This document shows positions 62,468 to 64,000 of a DNA stretch of 64,000 bases, piece after piece. Where the stretch lies: contig CAVQJI010000051.1 in NCBI GenBank assembly GCA_963712715.1, positions 7,989 through 71,988 of the forward strand. Direction: 5' to 3'. How positions within the stretch are numbered: the first letter of the stretch is position 1; each line of letters opens with the position of its first letter. The DNA comes from JAFEDN01 sp963712715 (GTDB lineage: Bacteria > Pseudomonadota > Gammaproteobacteria > Coxiellales > Coxiellaceae). The notes under the pieces were generated by a model. That model was not told the origin of the DNA. It was given only the letters and a program-made list of their open reading frames with translations, and searched no databases. The position numbers and the translations under genes were made by a program.

Positions 62468-63264
62468 GTGATACCTGGAACGCCAAAACTTACAGTCAAT
62501 TTCTCAACTTGAGAACTCGCCCAGCTCGGGATTTGCTCGCGGCAATTCCGGATTCTTTCCAACCGAACACAGTATATGATTTGGGTTGTGGGCCGGGGAA
62601 TAGTACGATTTTGTTAAAACAACGTTGGCCTCATGCTAAAACAATTGGCCTTGATTCGTCGCCAAACATGCTCCAGGAAGCCAAAAGCGCTTACCCCGAA
62701 TTGGATTTTATCGAAGGCGACATTGCATCATTTATCCCATCGCAAAGAGTGGATTGTTTATTTGCGAATGCTTCGTTGCAATGGCTTGATCAACATGAAA
62801 TTTTAATTCCGAAACTTCTTGAATGGCTCAATCCGGGCGGGGTATTAGCCATTCAGATGCCGAATAATTTTCATAGCCCGATGCATCAAGTCAGCATTCA
62901 GATTTTGCATAGTCAAGAGAATTGGCGACATCTACTCAGCAATTTACGTTATGGTTTTCTAAATGAGCCTGTTTACAAGATACCATGGTATTATGAGCTA
63001 TTGACAAAATCCGGAGTCAATCAACTTTTACTCTGGGAAACTCAATATTTTCAAGAAATGGCTGGTTATCATGAGATTCTTGAATGGGTGAAAGGTACGA
63101 ACTTACGCTTAGTAATGGCTAATATGAATGGTGAAAACCAACAGAAATTTACCAAAATTTATGTCGATGCTATTTCGAAACAATATCCGTTACAATCCAA
63201 TAAAAAAATCTTGTTGCCATTCACAAGGATTTTTCTAATAGGATTTAAACCTGACTCAAACTGA
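62464..63264 (+). CDS. tam: Trans-aconitate 2-methyltransferase-like enzyme
   Basis: 266 residues from ATG 62464. WNAKTYSQFLNLRTRPARDLLAAIP, motif I VYDLGCGPGNSTILLKQRWPHA, GLDSSPNMLQEA, DIASFIPSQRVDCLFANASLQWLDQH and VLAIQMPNNFHSPMHQ are the Tam family's hallmarks. Tam methylates trans-aconitate, keeping it from inhibiting aconitase. Confidence 0.88.
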   Translation: MSDTWNAKTYSQFLNLRTRPARDLLAAIPDSFQPNTVYDLGCGPGNSTILLKQRWPHAKTIGLDSSPNMLQEAKSAYPELDFIEGDIASFIPSQRVDCLFANASLQWLDQHEILIPKLLEWLNPGGVLAIQMPNNFHSPMHQVSIQILHSQENWRHLLSNLRYGFLNEPVYKIPWYYELLTKSGVNQLLLWETQYFQEMAGYHEILEWVKGTNLRLVMANMNGENQQKFTKIYVDAISKQYPLQSNKKILLPFTRIFLIGFKPDSN

Positions 63265-63387
63265 AATTATTCAGAAGGTGATCGATAGGTGTTCAGTTAG
63301 TTCGAGGAAAAAATAATGCCGATAACAAAATCATTTTCAAGAAATGAGTGCTTTTCTCAAGATTAAAAATAAGACGGGGATTTAAAT

Positions 63388-64000
63388 ATGATTTCCTGGT
63401 TATTTGCAAAATTCTATGATCGATTAATGAGGGATGCAGAAGAGCGCTGTTTGCGTGACTGGCGTCAATCCTTATTAAAGAATTTATCAGGAACTGTGTT
63501 GGAATTAGGTTGTGGCACTGGTGCTAATTTTGAGTTTTATCCAGCAGCTGTTAAAAGTTTGCAGCTGATCGAGCCGAATCGCAGTATGCGCCAAAAGCTA
63601 GACAAGAAATTATTACAATATCCGCACTTACCGATAAAAATATTAGCCTGTAGTGGCGAATTATTACCCTTTCCTGATAGTCATTTTGATTCGGTGGTTT
63701 CCACCTTAGTGCTTTGTTCAGTCAAAAATCCACAGCAAATGCTATCTGAAACCTATCGTGTGTTGAAACCCAACGGCCAGCTAATTTTTATTGAGCACGT
63801 TGCAGCGACTGAGAATTTGAACCGACTTAAATGGCAAAAACGTCTACAGCCTTTTTGGAAGATAATCAATTGTGGTTGCCACTTAACTCGGCCAACAGAA
63901 CTAAACATTACCGAAGCTGGATTCAAGATCGAAGAAATAACCCGCCAAAGTATGCGTGGTGTTCCGCCGATAGTTCGCCCCAGTATTCGCGGAAATGCGA
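63388..64000 (+). CDS. SAM-dependent methyltransferase, partial (runs off window)
   Basis: From ATG 63388 the frame is open to the edge (204 codons seen). WLFAKFYDRLMRDAEERCL, motif I VLELGCGTGANFEFYP, LIEPNRSMRQKL, FPDSHFDSVVSTLVLCSV and the membrane-lipid-type IEHVAA, ending GVPPIVRPSIRGNA, are typical of METTL7/phospholipid-type methyltransferases. The stop is probably just beyond the window. Confidence 0.8.
   Translation, partial: MISWLFAKFYDRLMRDAEERCLRDWRQSLLKNLSGTVLELGCGTGANFEFYPAAVKSLQLIEPNRSMRQKLDKKLLQYPHLPIKILACSGELLPFPDSHFDSVVSTLVLCSVKNPQQMLSETYRVLKPNGQLIFIEHVAATENLNRLKWQKRLQPFWKIINCGCHLTRPTELNITEAGFKIEEITRQSMRGVPPIVRPSIRGNA

Noticed and set aside
1..64000. CRISPR array, tRNA or rRNA genes
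   Set aside because: I found no regularly spaced direct repeats, no tRNA-like cloverleaf with GTTCGANTC-type arm, and no rRNA sequence.

Overview
The window is AT-rich bacterial chromosome with short intergenic gaps, many 4-base ATGA stop/start overlaps, and many small single-domain enzyme genes mixed with broken ones. Gene content (ACR3 arsenite pump, Ada-AlkA fusion, Bcr/CflA and DHA2 exporters, class A beta-lactamases, IS110 element, AbiE system) fits a gammaproteobacterium. I suspect a Legionellales-like (Coxiella/Legionella/Aquicella side) genome, but this is an inference from style, not from a marker gene. No rRNA, tRNA or CRISPR array was seen.

Layout. 1-5100: remains of a metal/arsenic region: a truncated P1B ATPase, a fossil of a second P-type ATPase, the C-terminal scrap of an arsenate reductase, intact acr3 and arsR, an ArsN-like acetyltransferase stopped by one TGA, and a frameshifted double UspA. 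5100-10000: AbiE toxin-antitoxin pair with a broken toxin, a frameshifted IS110 transposase and a gutted tyrosine integrase. 10000-19300: DUF1653 protein, APH-type kinases, DUF6088 orphan antitoxin, ada-alkA/ogt alkylation repair, NlpC/P60 peptidase, and an unusual kinase-methyltransferase fusion followed by a GNAT gene. 19400-26200: alcohol dehydrogenase and an arginine deiminase cluster (antiporter, arcA, arcB, relic of arcC) plus an esterase. 26200-31300: D-Ala-D-Ala dipeptidase, then a PadR / carotenoid oxygenase / choloylglycine-hydrolase operon and a Zn alcohol dehydrogenase. 31300-41900: methyltransferase relic, two tandem Bcr/CflA exporters, HxlR with a divergent DHA2 exporter and ene-reductase, MarR-GNAT fusion, APH. 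41900-50800: nucleotidyltransferase, Cdd1-GNAT fusion, hygromycin-kinase-like gene, two class A beta-lactamases, aldo/keto reductase, cupin, methyltransferase. 50900-59000: LysR with FUSC membrane proteins, VOC, GNATs, MarR with EamA exporter. 59200-64000: a second, eroded copy of the kinase-methyltransferase/GNAT locus whose GNAT has become a GNAT-GrpB-P-loop fusion, a palindromic repeat, GNAT, a tam-like and another methyltransferase.

Two patterns stand out. First, families of group-transfer enzymes are repeated: about 13 GNAT units, 6 APH-type kinase units, 7 SAM-methyltransferase units, plus a nucleotidyltransferase and two beta-lactamases, together with exporters and MarR/PadR/HxlR/LysR regulators. 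This looks like a detoxification or antibiotic-modification region built by duplication. Second, about a third of the loci are broken, and at least seven keep both gene ends but have lost the middle, which points to ongoing reductive decay by internal deletion.
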